From: Clostridium sp. C8-1-8
Lineage (GTDB): Bacteria > Bacillota > Clostridia > Clostridiales > Clostridiaceae
DNA: 38,830 nucleotides
Assembly: GCF_009928445.1 (NCBI RefSeq)
Contig: NZ_JAABNO010000040.1
Span: 1-38,830, forward strand
Direction: 5' to 3'
The translations under genes and the position numbers were made by a program. Numbering within the stretch: the stretch's first letter is position 1; each line of letters opens with the position of its first letter. The notes beneath the pieces were generated by a model. That model saw nothing but the letters and a program-made list of their open reading frames with translations. It was not told the DNA's origin and searched no databases. This document shows positions 16,700 to 24,772 of the stretch, piece by piece.

Positions 16700-17051
16700 T
16701 AATGGAGGCAAATAATCACTTGACTAATAATTTAATAAATATATAATAAGACTAGAATTTATGTAAAATTAATACATTTATGTAAAGAAGTTTATGGGTT
16801 TGAGTTGTTTTCATCTAATCTTAAATTTAATTAACGTAAGTAAAAAATGTGATTTTATTAATAAGAAAATCATAATCCATCTATACTGAAGAGTTTGAAA
16901 TAGATAGTGATAAAATTCAGAGAGAGGAGCAAGTATTAGAGGCATAGGGAAGAAGGTAGTAATTAATATGGATAATATAGTTAAATATTTCGGTTAAAGA
17001 TGGTTATTATTATATGGCTAAGATTTTATAGTATTCAAGGAAGGTAAAAAA
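16700..17051. other. Leader region of the ABC exporter
   Basis: About 350 nt without an intact gene. A short open stretch ending VVINMDNIVKYFG and a stop, just upstream of the exporter, looks like the first residues of an ABC ATPase and may be a duplication scar. GAAGG lies before the exporter start. No clear promoter is called. Confidence 0.3.
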
Positions 17052-17990
17052 ATGAGTGAAAGTTTAATTCAAGTAGAAAATGTAAACAAGACCTTTGGTG
17101 AAAAGAAGATTTTGGACAACTTGACCTTTCATGTTAATAAGGGTGAAGTGTTAGGGATACTAGGTCCAAACGGAGCAGGGAAGTCAACAACTTTTAATGT
17201 AATTACTGGATTATTGAAAGCTGATTCAGGTACTGTCAAATTTGAAGATAATGTTGTCTTAGGAAGTAAAGCTTATAAAACAAGATTAGGTGTTGTTCCT
17301 CAGGATATAAGCTTATACGAAGATATGACAGTGGAAGAGAATTTGAGATTAATAGGGAAGTTATATGGCATTAGAGGCAATAAATTAAATGCTGTAGTTG
17401 AAAAGCTTGTTAAAGATGTACATTTAAGTGAAAAGAAGAAGACTGAGATTAAGAAGCTTTCAGGAGGAATGAAAAGAAGAGTAAATATTGCAGCAGCTAT
17501 ACTTCACGATCCAGCATTAATTATAATGGATGAGCCCACTGTAGGTATAGATCCTCAAAGTAGAAGCGGTATATGGGATATAATTAACTCCTTAAGAGAA
17601 CAAGGTAAGAGCATAATATTAACCTCTCACTATGTTGATGAAGTAGAAAGATTGTCCGATAGAGTTCTTATTATAGATACTGGTAAGGTCATAGCAGAGG
17701 GGTCTGTAAATAGTCTAATAAAAAGTTATTGTAATTCTAAAATCTATACCATTGAATTTTATAGTTTGGATGAAAGCTTCATTAATGAGGTAAAGAATAT
17801 TCCATCAGTGGAATCAGTGGATGTTCAAGAAAATAAAGTGAAGATTATATCTAATAATGAAAAGAACATACTTGAAGACTTAGTGAAGATATCAATGTCC
17901 TTAAATTTAGATATAAAGAATATAGATTTTAAGAAACCAAGCTTAGAAGATGTGTTCTTTTACTTTACTGGAAGGGGGCTAAGAGAATGA
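17052..17990 (+). CDS. ABC-2 type exporter, ATP-binding protein
   Basis: ATPase subunit that powers export by the permease encoded next. In the 312-aa protein: Walker A GPNGAGKST at 38-46, Q-loop at VVPQDISLYE, signature LSGGM at 136-140, Walker B LIIMDEP with Asp160 and Glu161, and the H-loop in ILTSHYVDEVE. The C-terminal ~90 aa is the usual DUF4162-like tail of drug/antibiotic exporters (DrrA/CcmA type). AAGGAAGG precedes the ATG. It overlaps the permease gene by ATGA. In the element it is likely a resistance or self-protection exporter. Confidence 0.93.
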   Translation: MSESLIQVENVNKTFGEKKILDNLTFHVNKGEVLGILGPNGAGKSTTFNVITGLLKADSGTVKFEDNVVLGSKAYKTRLGVVPQDISLYEDMTVEENLRLIGKLYGIRGNKLNAVVEKLVKDVHLSEKKKTEIKKLSGGMKRRVNIAAAILHDPALIIMDEPTVGIDPQSRSGIWDIINSLREQGKSIILTSHYVDEVERLSDRVLIIDTGKVIAEGSVNSLIKSYCNSKIYTIEFYSLDESFINEVKNIPSVESVDVQENKVKIISNNEKNILEDLVKISMSLNLDIKNIDFKKPSLEDVFFYFTGRGLRE

Positions 17991-19204
17991 ATTTTTTCAC
18001 TTTGCTTGGAAAGGAATTTTATAGCTTAAAGAAAAATTTAGGAGTTCTAGTTATTTTATTTTTAGTGCCGATATTTATTATATTTATAATGGGGTACGCG
18101 TTTAAGGATACTGAAACAAAATATGGCCTGGGGATTATAAATAAAGATGGAGATAAACCGATTATAAGCGCCTTAGTAAAAAACTTAAAATCTGTTGATG
18201 CTCTAACTATTAATAAATATAATGATGAAGATACTGCAAAAAAAGAATTAAAAGATGGCAAAATAATAGGGTTTATTGTAATACCAGAAGGCTTTGATAA
18301 AGATCAAGAAAAAGGAGAAGCAAAGATAAGATTTATTATAGATAACACAAGGCCGATAAATGCTTCTGCCATTGAAGGAATTACAAATAATTTTATTGAA
18401 AAATTTAATACTAAGATTACTAGTGTGCTAACAACAGTAAATGTAGGACTAAAATTGAATCCAAATACAAATCCTGATAACTTAGTGAATGAAGCCACAA
18501 AATATCTTGATGGCAGAAATAATGATGCCATACAGTTAGTGAAAGAATATATTAGTACTGCTAAAAAAAGTCAAACAATGTCTAGCTTTAACCAAACCAC
18601 CTGTGGAATGACAGCGATGTTTATTTTATTTCTTGGTATCCTTTGGGGATCTGGAAACATATTAGAAGAAAAGTTAACTGGTACAATGACAAGGTTATCT
18701 CTTTCTCCAGCTAGTTTCACTACCATATTTTTGTCTAAATTAGTTTATATAGGGTTATTAGCATTTTTACAATTTGTAATATTCTTTTCGATAGGACATG
18801 CTTTTTTAAATGTTCCCATAGGCAATGTATTTTTATTAGTATTGATCAATGTAGCGTTTATTCTAGCAACAGCATCAATTGGCCTACTAGTATCTATTGT
18901 GGCCAAGTCGAGAATTAGTGCTATTGGATTATCCTTCTTTATAATAATGTTACTGTCTCCGCTGGGAGGATTATGGTTCCCCTTAGAGACTGTGCCAGAA
19001 GGCTTGCAGCGTATAGCATCTATTTTACCTACCGGCTCATATATGATGGCTATGGATAAAATCATAATAAAGAATCAAGAGTTTAATAATATAATTGGCA
19101 ATTTAGTTGTGATACTACTTTACTTTGTAGTAAGTTTTTCTATCAGTATTAAGATGGGAATCTTAGGTACTGCAAAAAAGGTTAGGGTGAAGAAAAGTAA
19201 TTAG
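17987..19204 (+). CDS. ABC-2 type exporter, permease
   Basis: A 405-aa permease of the ABC-2 type. The first membrane segment (~18-38) is followed by a large extracytoplasmic region (~40-200) and a block of five further segments (~205-390), the layout of YhaP/DrrB-like ABC-2 permeases. The ILWGSGNILEEKLTGTMTRL string, just before the second membrane block, is characteristic. It is coupled to the ATPase by a 4-nt overlap. The exported substrate is unknown; lantibiotic, drug and lipid exporters all have this form. Confidence 0.92.
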   Translation: MNFFTLLGKEFYSLKKNLGVLVILFLVPIFIIFIMGYAFKDTETKYGLGIINKDGDKPIISALVKNLKSVDALTINKYNDEDTAKKELKDGKIIGFIVIPEGFDKDQEKGEAKIRFIIDNTRPINASAIEGITNNFIEKFNTKITSVLTTVNVGLKLNPNTNPDNLVNEATKYLDGRNNDAIQLVKEYISTAKKSQTMSSFNQTTCGMTAMFILFLGILWGSGNILEEKLTGTMTRLSLSPASFTTIFLSKLVYIGLLAFLQFVIFFSIGHAFLNVPIGNVFLLVLINVAFILATASIGLLVSIVAKSRISAIGLSFFIIMLLSPLGGLWFPLETVPEGLQRIASILPTGSYMMAMDKIIIKNQEFNNIIGNLVVILLYFVVSFSISIKMGILGTAKKVRVKKSN

Positions 19205-19653
19205 AATATATAAAATCAAATATGTATTATTTGTAGATGTATTGAAAGAAGAACTTTATAATCAATAAGGTAATGAGATAAGTTAAATGGAAGTTATGTT
19301 AAGAAAGAATATTCAATAATAAAAGTGTACCACTTCATGGGATAGTTATTTTCAAAACTATTGGGAGTTCTGGTCGGAGTTCTAGGCGGATAGTTTGAAG
19401 ATATAAATTTTATATGGAGTGGTATATTTATATGTTGGGAATGATTTAAAATAACGCTTACTAATATTAGAAGGCTAATTAAAGGATGGAAAACTAAAAG
19501 ATTTAGAGCGTTATATATATTGGTGGTGTTTTATTTTGAACTGGATAAATAATAATTTATAAATTAAATATGGGCCAAGAAATAGCTGTGTATAATGTGT
19601 AGCTATACTATAGGTTAAACAATATATTTAAAAAATTGCTAAGGGGGATACAA
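19205..19653. other. Intergenic region with possible gene scraps
   Basis: About 450 nt with no intact gene. At 19351-19440 one frame reads LFSKLLGVLVGVLGG, a TAG stop, then FEDINFIWSGIFICWE, which looks like a decayed membrane-protein end. TACCACTTCAT near 19328 and the partly complementary GGAGTGGTA near 19420 form a weak inverted repeat around it. Confidence 0.35.
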
Positions 19654-20001
19654 ATGTCATACTCAATACATATAATCAAGTCTAATTACCCATGGGAAGC
19701 AAGTAAGCAACCAATTACGTTAGAGGAATGGATTAGTTTAGTAGAAGCAGATATGGAAATGAAAATGAAAAGTGAATTTGAAGACATTAATCCTATAACG
19801 AAAGAGAAAATCATAATAAAGTTGGAGAACACAGCTGTTTATACCTATAATTATGAAGGCAATACTTGTGAAGTACTATTCACATATAATAGAGGGAAGA
19901 TCTCTGGGGCTTATGTAAATGATAAGGTTATAGAAAAGATGAAGGAAATTGCAACAAAGTTAGGTTGTAGAGTTGTTGGTGATGAGGGAGAAGAATACTA
20001 A
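19654..20001 (+). CDS. Uncharacterised protein next to the right junction (115 aa)
   Basis: A soluble protein: MSYSIHIIKSNYPWEASKQP followed by ITLEEWISLVEADMEMKM, then a beta half (VYTYNYEGNTCEVLFTYNRG) and GCRVVGDEGEEY at the end. Proteins of this general type occur in bacterial immunity clusters, but I do not know the family name. AAGGGGG is 6 nt before the ATG at 19654; the start at 19636 lacks a site. It is the last gene of the element, 58 nt from the right core, and its frame does not run into the oxidoreductase. Confidence 0.7.
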   Translation: MSYSIHIIKSNYPWEASKQPITLEEWISLVEADMEMKMKSEFEDINPITKEKIIIKLENTAVYTYNYEGNTCEVLFTYNRGKISGAYVNDKVIEKMKEIATKLGCRVVGDEGEEY

Positions 20002-20058
20002 GGTGAAGATTTAAAGCTTATACTCTGGTATGTAAGGTTGCAATATTGTAAACCGTGC

Positions 20059-20067
20059 ACATGCAAG
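20059..20067 (+). repeat. attR core of the intervening element
   Basis: Second copy of ACATGCAAG, at the point where the 3' part of the oxidoreductase reading frame begins. The frame here (CAT at 20060) continues without a stop to 21085; upstream of the core it meets a TAA at 20033. Confidence 0.8.
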
Positions 20068-21085
20068 CCTCTATGATGTAAATAAAATTGAAGGTGAAGT
20101 TTCTAGATATATAAAGGATATGGGGATAAATGTTCATACTGTTGCTAGAGTCACAGATATAAGTATGGAGGGCAAGAAGATAACTGGCATATACCTAGCA
20201 GATGGAGACTATGTAGAGGGTGATGTATTCATTGAGGCTACTGGCTCTACAGGACCAATGGGCAACTGCTTAAGGTATGGAAATGGATGTTCTATGTGTA
20301 TATTAAGATGTCCTGCTTTTGGACCAAGGATCAGTATAAGTGAGAGAGCAGGGGTTAGGGATATACAGGGTGAGAGAAATGGTGATGAGCTTGGGGCTTT
20401 TAGTGGATCTTGCAAGCTAGCTAAGGAAAGCCTATCTCAGGAAATCGTAGAGCAGCTAGATGAGACAGGGGTTGTTATTCTTCAGATACCAAAGGAAGAT
20501 GTAAACTATGGAAAGCTAGAGACAAAGGTATGTCAGCAGTATGCTTTAAAAGAATTCGCCGAAAATATCATTCTTCTGGACACTGGACACGCCAAGCTTA
20601 TGACCACTTATTACCCTTTAGAAAAGCTTAGAAAGATAAAAGGACTAGAGAGTGCAAAATACGTGGATCCATATGCGGGAAGCAAGGGGAACTCTATAAG
20701 ATATTTGTCAGTTGCACCAAGAACTGATGAAATGAAGGTAACAGGAGTGGATAATCTATTCTGTGCTGGAGAAAAAGCAGGCTTATTTGTAGGACATACA
20801 GAAGCCATATGTACTGGAACCTTAGCAGGTCACAATGCAGTAAGACATGGTCTAGGAATGCCAGCTTTGATACTTCCAAGGGCTACAGCTATAGGAGATA
20901 TGATAGCTTATGCAAATGAGAGATCAGAAACTAGAGAGGGAAGAAAAGCTAGGTTCACCTTTGCAGGTTCAGAGTATTTTAAGAGAATGGATGCCTTAGG
21001 CTTGTACACTATAGATAAGAGTGAAATAGCTAGAAGGATAGAAAAGCTTAATTTGAGCGGTATATTTGAAATGAAGCTTGTTTAG
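20060..21085 (+). CDS. FAD-dependent oxidoreductase, C-terminal part of a split gene
   Basis: This 341-codon piece continues the gene begun at 6226. After the core it reads HASLYDVNKIEGEVSRYIKD, then GDVFIEATGSTGPMGNC (the usual second FAD-contact strand), two Cys-rich strings (GNGCSMCILRCPAFGP) and the GidA/TrmFO-like C-terminal signature NLFCAGEKAGLFVGHTEA with GTLAGHNAVR. Joined to the first 84 codons it gives 425 aa, a normal full length. The frame has no stop or frameshift, so it is still coding-competent. A weak internal ATG at 20120 could produce a fragment without the FAD-binding N-terminus. Confidence 0.88.
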   Translation, partial: HASLYDVNKIEGEVSRYIKDMGINVHTVARVTDISMEGKKITGIYLADGDYVEGDVFIEATGSTGPMGNCLRYGNGCSMCILRCPAFGPRISISERAGVRDIQGERNGDELGAFSGSCKLAKESLSQEIVEQLDETGVVILQIPKEDVNYGKLETKVCQQYALKEFAENIILLDTGHAKLMTTYYPLEKLRKIKGLESAKYVDPYAGSKGNSIRYLSVAPRTDEMKVTGVDNLFCAGEKAGLFVGHTEAICTGTLAGHNAVRHGLGMPALILPRATAIGDMIAYANERSETREGRKARFTFAGSEYFKRMDALGLYTIDKSEIARRIEKLNLSGIFEMKLV

Positions 21086-21139
21086 CACTAATTATAATAA
21101 GTTTAACTTAGGCAAGTTTAAAGATGATAGTCTAATGTG

Positions 21140-21178
21140 GAGCTCAGTATTGTTGAACTGGGCTCTTAATGCTTTTTA
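21140..21178 (+). terminator. Terminator of the oxidoreductase operon
   Basis: A 9-bp stem GAGCTCAGT / ACTGGGCTC with one wobble, an 8-nt loop and a following T-rich tract (CTTTTTATTT). It lies 55 nt after the oxidoreductase stop. Confidence 0.7.
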
Positions 21179-21319
21179 TTTAATTAAGGCTATGTTTTAT
21201 AATATTGTTGAGATTAAGTGGTCATGAAGGAGATGCTATATGATCGAGTAATTTAGAATTAAATAATTTTTTTCGAGATATGGCCTTGTTCTATTTTATT
21301 TGAAAAAGCATGAGAAAGG

Positions 21320-21359
21320 AAAAAGTCAATTTAAAGCATATACTCTTCAAATTGGCTTT
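21320..21359 (-). terminator. Terminator of the EFR1 gene
   Basis: An 11-bp stem AAAGCCAATTT / AAATTGACTTT (read on the minus strand) is followed by a T-run (GACTTTTTCC). It lies about 65 nt beyond the EFR1 ferrodoxin stop, between converging genes. Confidence 0.7.
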
Positions 21360-21422
21360 AATTTTGCATTGGCAAAATATTAACTTAATAGCGTTGGAGT
21401 TTTAGTAGGGGGTACTTGATTA

Positions 21423-22205
21423 CTAGGAATTAGATATTATAGAACCTTTTTTGTATTCTTTACATAGGTAGCGGCCATTATTTTCTGTTTTACCTTTTAC
21501 ATCGATAGCAGCTTTTGGACAGTTATGAATACAAGCATAGCAGTGGATACATTTATCTCCAAACTTAGGTTTTCCATCTAACATCTTAATGTTATTTAAT
21601 GCACATACTCGTTCACATTTACCACAAGATATACACTTATCTGATGCTACGAAGTTTTTGCTAGATACCATAAACTTACGATAAAGTACATTTACAGGTC
21701 CAGAAAGGACTGTGGGCATAGAAATTGTATCATTTTTACTCTTTTCTATAAAAGATTCTTTTTTAATACGGCTAGCATAATCAGAAATCACTGGCAATGC
21801 AGAATTAATAATTTTCTCTATTGTGGTTTTATCTGCCATTGGTTCTGCAGTTACATAATTACTTGGCATCAGAACACTTCCTAATCCCATAAACTGCATT
21901 CCCTTATTAATACATATTTTATTGCAATACTTTACACAATTGCCTGATTGTCCACCCATGGTAGCGATAAAATAGAACTTGTTACTTCCCGAAAAAGTAG
22001 ATCTTTCTAGTAATTCGGTAACTACTTGTGGTATACGCCATGCGTATATAGGGGTAACAACTACAAATGGCTTATCAGAGTAAAATCTGGTTTCTCCATG
22101 TTCTTTCAAAATGCTGTTCAGAGACATAATCTCATCACCTAAGAAATCAGCTAATGCATTTGCTACAAACTTACTGTTTCCTGTCCCGGAAAAATATAAA
22201 ATCAT
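21423..22205 (-). CDS. EFR1 family ferrodoxin (flavodoxin plus two 4Fe-4S clusters)
   Basis: Electron carrier that joins a flavodoxin domain and a bacterial-type ferredoxin domain. In this 260-aa protein the FMN phosphate loop is ILYFSGTGNSKFVA at 2-15. The C-terminal part has two CxxCxxCxxxC clusters: Cys191/194/197/201 and Cys219/222/225/229. This is the EFR1 architecture. It is divergent from a TetR-type regulator, with 134 nt between the starts, so that regulator probably controls it. The gene ends facing the oxidoreductase operon but is on the other strand. Confidence 0.93.
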   Translation of the reverse strand: MILYFSGTGNSKFVANALADFLGDEIMSLNSILKEHGETRFYSDKPFVVVTPIYAWRIPQVVTELLERSTFSGSNKFYFIATMGGQSGNCVKYCNKICINKGMQFMGLGSVLMPSNYVTAEPMADKTTIEKIINSALPVISDYASRIKKESFIEKSKNDTISMPTVLSGPVNVLYRKFMVSSKNFVASDKCISCGKCERVCALNNIKMLDGKPKFGDKCIHCYACIHNCPKAAIDVKGKTENNGRYLCKEYKKGSIISNS

Positions 22206-22339
22206 CTGCGAAAACCTCCATACAATAAATTTAAAACTGATACACTTGTAACACTTAATAGTCTATAATATAATACAGAAATAACATTATTTCAATAAGT
22301 TTGGTGAAACTGATACAAATTGAAAGGAGTGTAACATTT
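22206..22339. promoter_or_regulatory. Divergent promoter region, EFR1 and TetR genes
   Basis: A TATAAT at 22264-22269 suits the TetR direction. A short palindrome, TACACTTGTA at 22241-22250, and two copies of CTGATACA (22237 and 22309) could be regulator contacts. None is decisive. The region must hold both promoters because the genes diverge. Confidence 0.4.
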
Positions 22340-22873
22340 TTGAAAAATCAAAATACAAATAAAACTGCTGTTAAATACAAAGAGTGGATTATAAATGCTT
22401 TTTTTGAATTACTGAAGGAATATACATATGAAGAAATAACAGTTAAACAAATTATTTTACAAGCAGATGTTTCAAGGCAGACCTTTTACCGCCATTTTAA
22501 TGATAAGGATGATATAGTTAGATATTATAATACTTTATTAAGCAAAGAGCTTTCTTCTAAGCTTTCCGTTTTAAAAGAGAACTCTTTATATAGTATTTTA
22601 TTGTGCTATTTTACTTTTTGGGATACTCATGTGGATATTCTAAACTTACTGAAAAACAATGATTGCGAATATTATTATAATGAACTAATGTACAAAACAA
22701 TGGACATGTTAAAAGTTCATTTTTCAGGATATAGCGAACGTGAGTTTAATCTAATAAAATCATTTTTAATTGGTGGCTTATATAAGATAAATATAGATTG
22801 GTTAATGATGGATGATAGGGAGACTCCTGAAGAAATAGCACATCTTTTATGTAAATATATTAGACAAGGATAA
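22340..22873 (+). CDS. TetR/AcrR family regulator
   Basis: A 177-aa DNA-binding repressor. The helix-turn-helix is EEITVKQIILQADVSRQTFY followed by RHFNDKDDIVRYY (~28-60), the TetR signature. The C-terminal domain (~80-177) resembles the TetR_C_7/AcrR group with LKNNDCEYYYNELMY. I choose TTG at 22340 because AAAGGAG lies 11 nt before it; the GTG at 22301 has none. Divergent from the EFR1 gene, which is its likely target, and probably autoregulated. Confidence 0.88.
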   Translation: MKNQNTNKTAVKYKEWIINAFFELLKEYTYEEITVKQIILQADVSRQTFYRHFNDKDDIVRYYNTLLSKELSSKLSVLKENSLYSILLCYFTFWDTHVDILNLLKNNDCEYYYNELMYKTMDMLKVHFSGYSEREFNLIKSFLIGGLYKINIDWLMMDDRETPEEIAHLLCKYIRQG

Positions 22874-23296
22874 AACTTAAATAAAGGTTTCTTTAATTCG
22901 AAAGGTGATAGGATATCAATTAAAGGTCAGTTTAAGCAAAGTATTAGAACTATTGCCATCAAGGCAAGTGGGAATGTAAGGAAGATAATAGCTTTTGAAA
23001 AAGCCACCAAAAAGGTCAAGAAGAAGTATTGTCTGAAATACTTATATCTCAAAGTAATGTTCTGATTTCAATTCTATTAGCTACATCAATAAAAGGTAAT
23101 GATGGAACAACTGTAGTAGGAACTATTCAAGTTCTAGTTAAGCTTTGAAAGCTAAATGAATCTGTAAGAAACCAGCTTAATTTTAACACTGTATTTTAAC
23201 TATGGAATATTAAAAAGTAATTAGTATCTATATTTTGTACAAGGTAGGGGTAGGAATAATAAGGGTGAGGAAATTAAAATAGTAGATATATTTTGT
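22874..23296. other. Non-coding stretch with possible gene scraps
   Basis: About 420 nt with no intact frame. Short readable pieces on the plus strand (for example GTIQVLVKL before a stop near 23148) suggest old coding DNA, but no family is recognised and stops occur in all frames. Confidence 0.35.
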
Positions 23297-23349
23297 AAAA
23301 ATAGCTTCTAAATATACTAATTCATAATATTAGTTAGTATTAGAAGCTA
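23297..23349 (-). terminator. Terminator of the lipoprotein gene
   Basis: Long near-perfect stem-loop whose outer arms are TAGCTTCTA / TAGAAGCTA (23302-23349). On the minus strand it is followed by ATTTTTAC. It lies 80 nt beyond the lipoprotein stop. Confidence 0.7.
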
Positions 23350-23430
23350 AAATAGTATGGTAATAGATTTTGTTATCTTAAAAATTAGTAAATGGAATAA
23401 CCTTCTTCATATTATCAGACTATAGCTCAT

Positions 23431-23910
23431 TTATTTTATGATGTCTAAAAGTTTATTAGAGGATTTTAAAGGCCCTCTAGATGAGTCAACATAATTTTCT
23501 TTATTCCCATATTGAAAATACGTACTATTATTATCACTTAGGTTAAAATATAGTCTATTATATTTTATTGGTGAAAAACCATTAGAGTTGTTTATATCCA
23601 TTTCCTGCTCTTTATCATAAATAAATTCTATTCCTAAATATTTCTTTTTGTTATCTGTGACAACTTCATCTATCTTGATACCATCTTTAGCTACAGATAA
23701 AGTATCAGCATCAATTCTCTCATTAGTTAGATCAATTATCTTTTTAAAGTTAGTATCACTAGGTAAAATTTCTTTTTGATTTCCATCTTTATATAGTATT
23801 ATTTTATCGGGATTATCTATTATTTTATCTAAGTTATTTTTAGAGTTACTACAGCCAAATAGAAGTAGCATTGAACATAATAAGATAAAAATAAGAGAAA
23901 TATTTTTCAT
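23431..23910 (-). CDS. Putative lipoprotein (159 aa)
   Basis: Secreted lipoprotein: signal peptide MKNISLIFILLCSMLLLFG followed by the lipobox Cys (LLFGC). The mature domain of ~140 aa has KIILYKDGNQKEILPSDTNF and a long Asp/Asn-rich central region ending YLGIEFIYDKEQEMDINN; no family is recognised. The ATG at 23910 has AAAGGGG upstream, while the start at 24000 adds an unlikely pre-signal stretch. It is a single gene with its own terminator. Confidence 0.75.
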   Translation of the reverse strand: MKNISLIFILLCSMLLLFGCSNSKNNLDKIIDNPDKIILYKDGNQKEILPSDTNFKKIIDLTNERIDADTLSVAKDGIKIDEVVTDNKKKYLGIEFIYDKEQEMDINNSNGFSPIKYNRLYFNLSDNNSTYFQYGNKENYVDSSRGPLKSSNKLLDIIK

Positions 23911-24161
23911 AAAACACCCCTTTAATATGAACTTCAATTTATTTACATAATTGTTTATATTAATAATACATAAATTATTAAATACAGTAAACAATTTCAT
24001 GAATTTAAATATTTTTAAATGATATGGTCATAACTGTATATAGATTCAATAGCAGCATAAACAAAAAGCTTATCTCTATATGGAAATTGCTTTATATAAG
24101 TATTTTAGTATGTTAAAATTGGCACAAACAGAAATTTCACTAAGGGAACTGATAGTATGAG

Positions 24162-24401
24162 ATGGAAGAAGTAAGAAAGCAATATCCAGATACTTTTATA
24201 AAGGTTAAGGTAGTAGAATCTTATATTGAAGAGGACAAGGAAATTGTAAATGAGGTAGCTTTTATAAAGGTAACGAAATATGAAAAAGAAGCTATGATAG
24301 AACATTTGAAATGCAAAACAGATCAGTATGTATATAATACAGTCAAAGATAGAGTTGAGATTCAGTTGGTTAAATATATTGGTGTAAGAGGCAAAATGTA
24401 A
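24162..24401 (+). CDS. Small hypothetical protein (79 aa)
   Basis: A 79-aa protein, EEVRKQYPDTFIKVKVVESY and EVAFIKVTKYEKEAMIEHLK, with alternating charged residues that look like real coding sequence. There is no good ribosome-binding site: AAGGGA is 14 nt upstream of the ATG. It lies 53 nt upstream of the UPF0175 gene on the same strand. It may be the surviving C-terminal part of a longer gene. No family is recognised. Confidence 0.5.
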   Translation: MEEVRKQYPDTFIKVKVVESYIEEDKEIVNEVAFIKVTKYEKEAMIEHLKCKTDQYVYNTVKDRVEIQLVKYIGVRGKM

Positions 24402-24454
24402 ATTTAATATAAAAAGAATAGAGTGAAATAAATTATTAATAAGGCGGTGTAATA

Positions 24455-24772
24455 ATGTCTATAGAAAGATCTAAAGTTGACATAAAGGTTTCAGAAGCGT
24501 TGATACCTTTTATAAATAAGATAGGTCCAGGGAAGAGTCTAGACGACAAGGTTAATCTGTCTATTGCAATAGGCTTGTTTGTAAGTAGAAATGTAACATT
24601 GGCAAGAGCTGCTGAATTAGCAGAACTTTCTATTGGGGAATTCATTGATGTTCTAACAAGGCAAGGTATAGCTTGGGGAGAATATTCGGAAGAGATGGAG
24701 AAGATGGACGACATATCTGTAGAAAATTTACTGGAAAGAATGGCTGATAAAAGTGATAAAGGTAGTTTGTAA
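24455..24772 (+). CDS. UPF0175 family antitoxin
   Basis: UPF0175 proteins are usually antitoxins paired with DUF3368 PIN-type toxins. In this 105-aa protein the key part is VTLARAAELAELSIGEFIDV with LTRQGIAWGEYSEE directly after it, the UPF0175 helix-turn-helix-like core. The N-terminal half (~1-45) is longer than in some members. AAGGCGG lies just before the start. The toxin gene overlaps its last 20 nt but carries a premature stop. Confidence 0.85.
   Translation: MSIERSKVDIKVSEALIPFINKIGPGKSLDDKVNLSIAIGLFVSRNVTLARAAELAELSIGEFIDVLTRQGIAWGEYSEEMEKMDDISVENLLERMADKSDKGSL

Larger units (their letters stand above)
6477..20067. mobile_element. Skin-like serine-recombinase intervening element (13,582 bp)
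   Basis: The element separates two in-frame parts of one FAD oxidoreductase gene and is bounded by the 9-bp core ACATGCAAG at both ends. The distance between core copies is 13,582 bp. A large serine recombinase lies at the left end, 45 nt inside the junction and transcribed towards it, as spoIVCA-type recombinases do in sigK skin elements. No phage structural or replication genes are seen. Cargo: about 13 small minus-strand proteins of immunity type, a 59-aa protein, a DUF3267 protease, a lipoprotein, a pseudogene, an ABC-2 exporter and a 115-aa protein. Whether excision is developmentally controlled cannot be seen from the sequence. Confidence 0.85.

Noticed and set aside
6477..20067. Complete prophage or conjugative element
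   Set aside because: No capsid, tail, terminase, replication, relaxase or type IV secretion genes are present.
22241..22250. TACACTTGTA as the operator of the first TetR regulator
   Set aside because: Only a 4-bp arm palindrome; too short to claim without conservation data.
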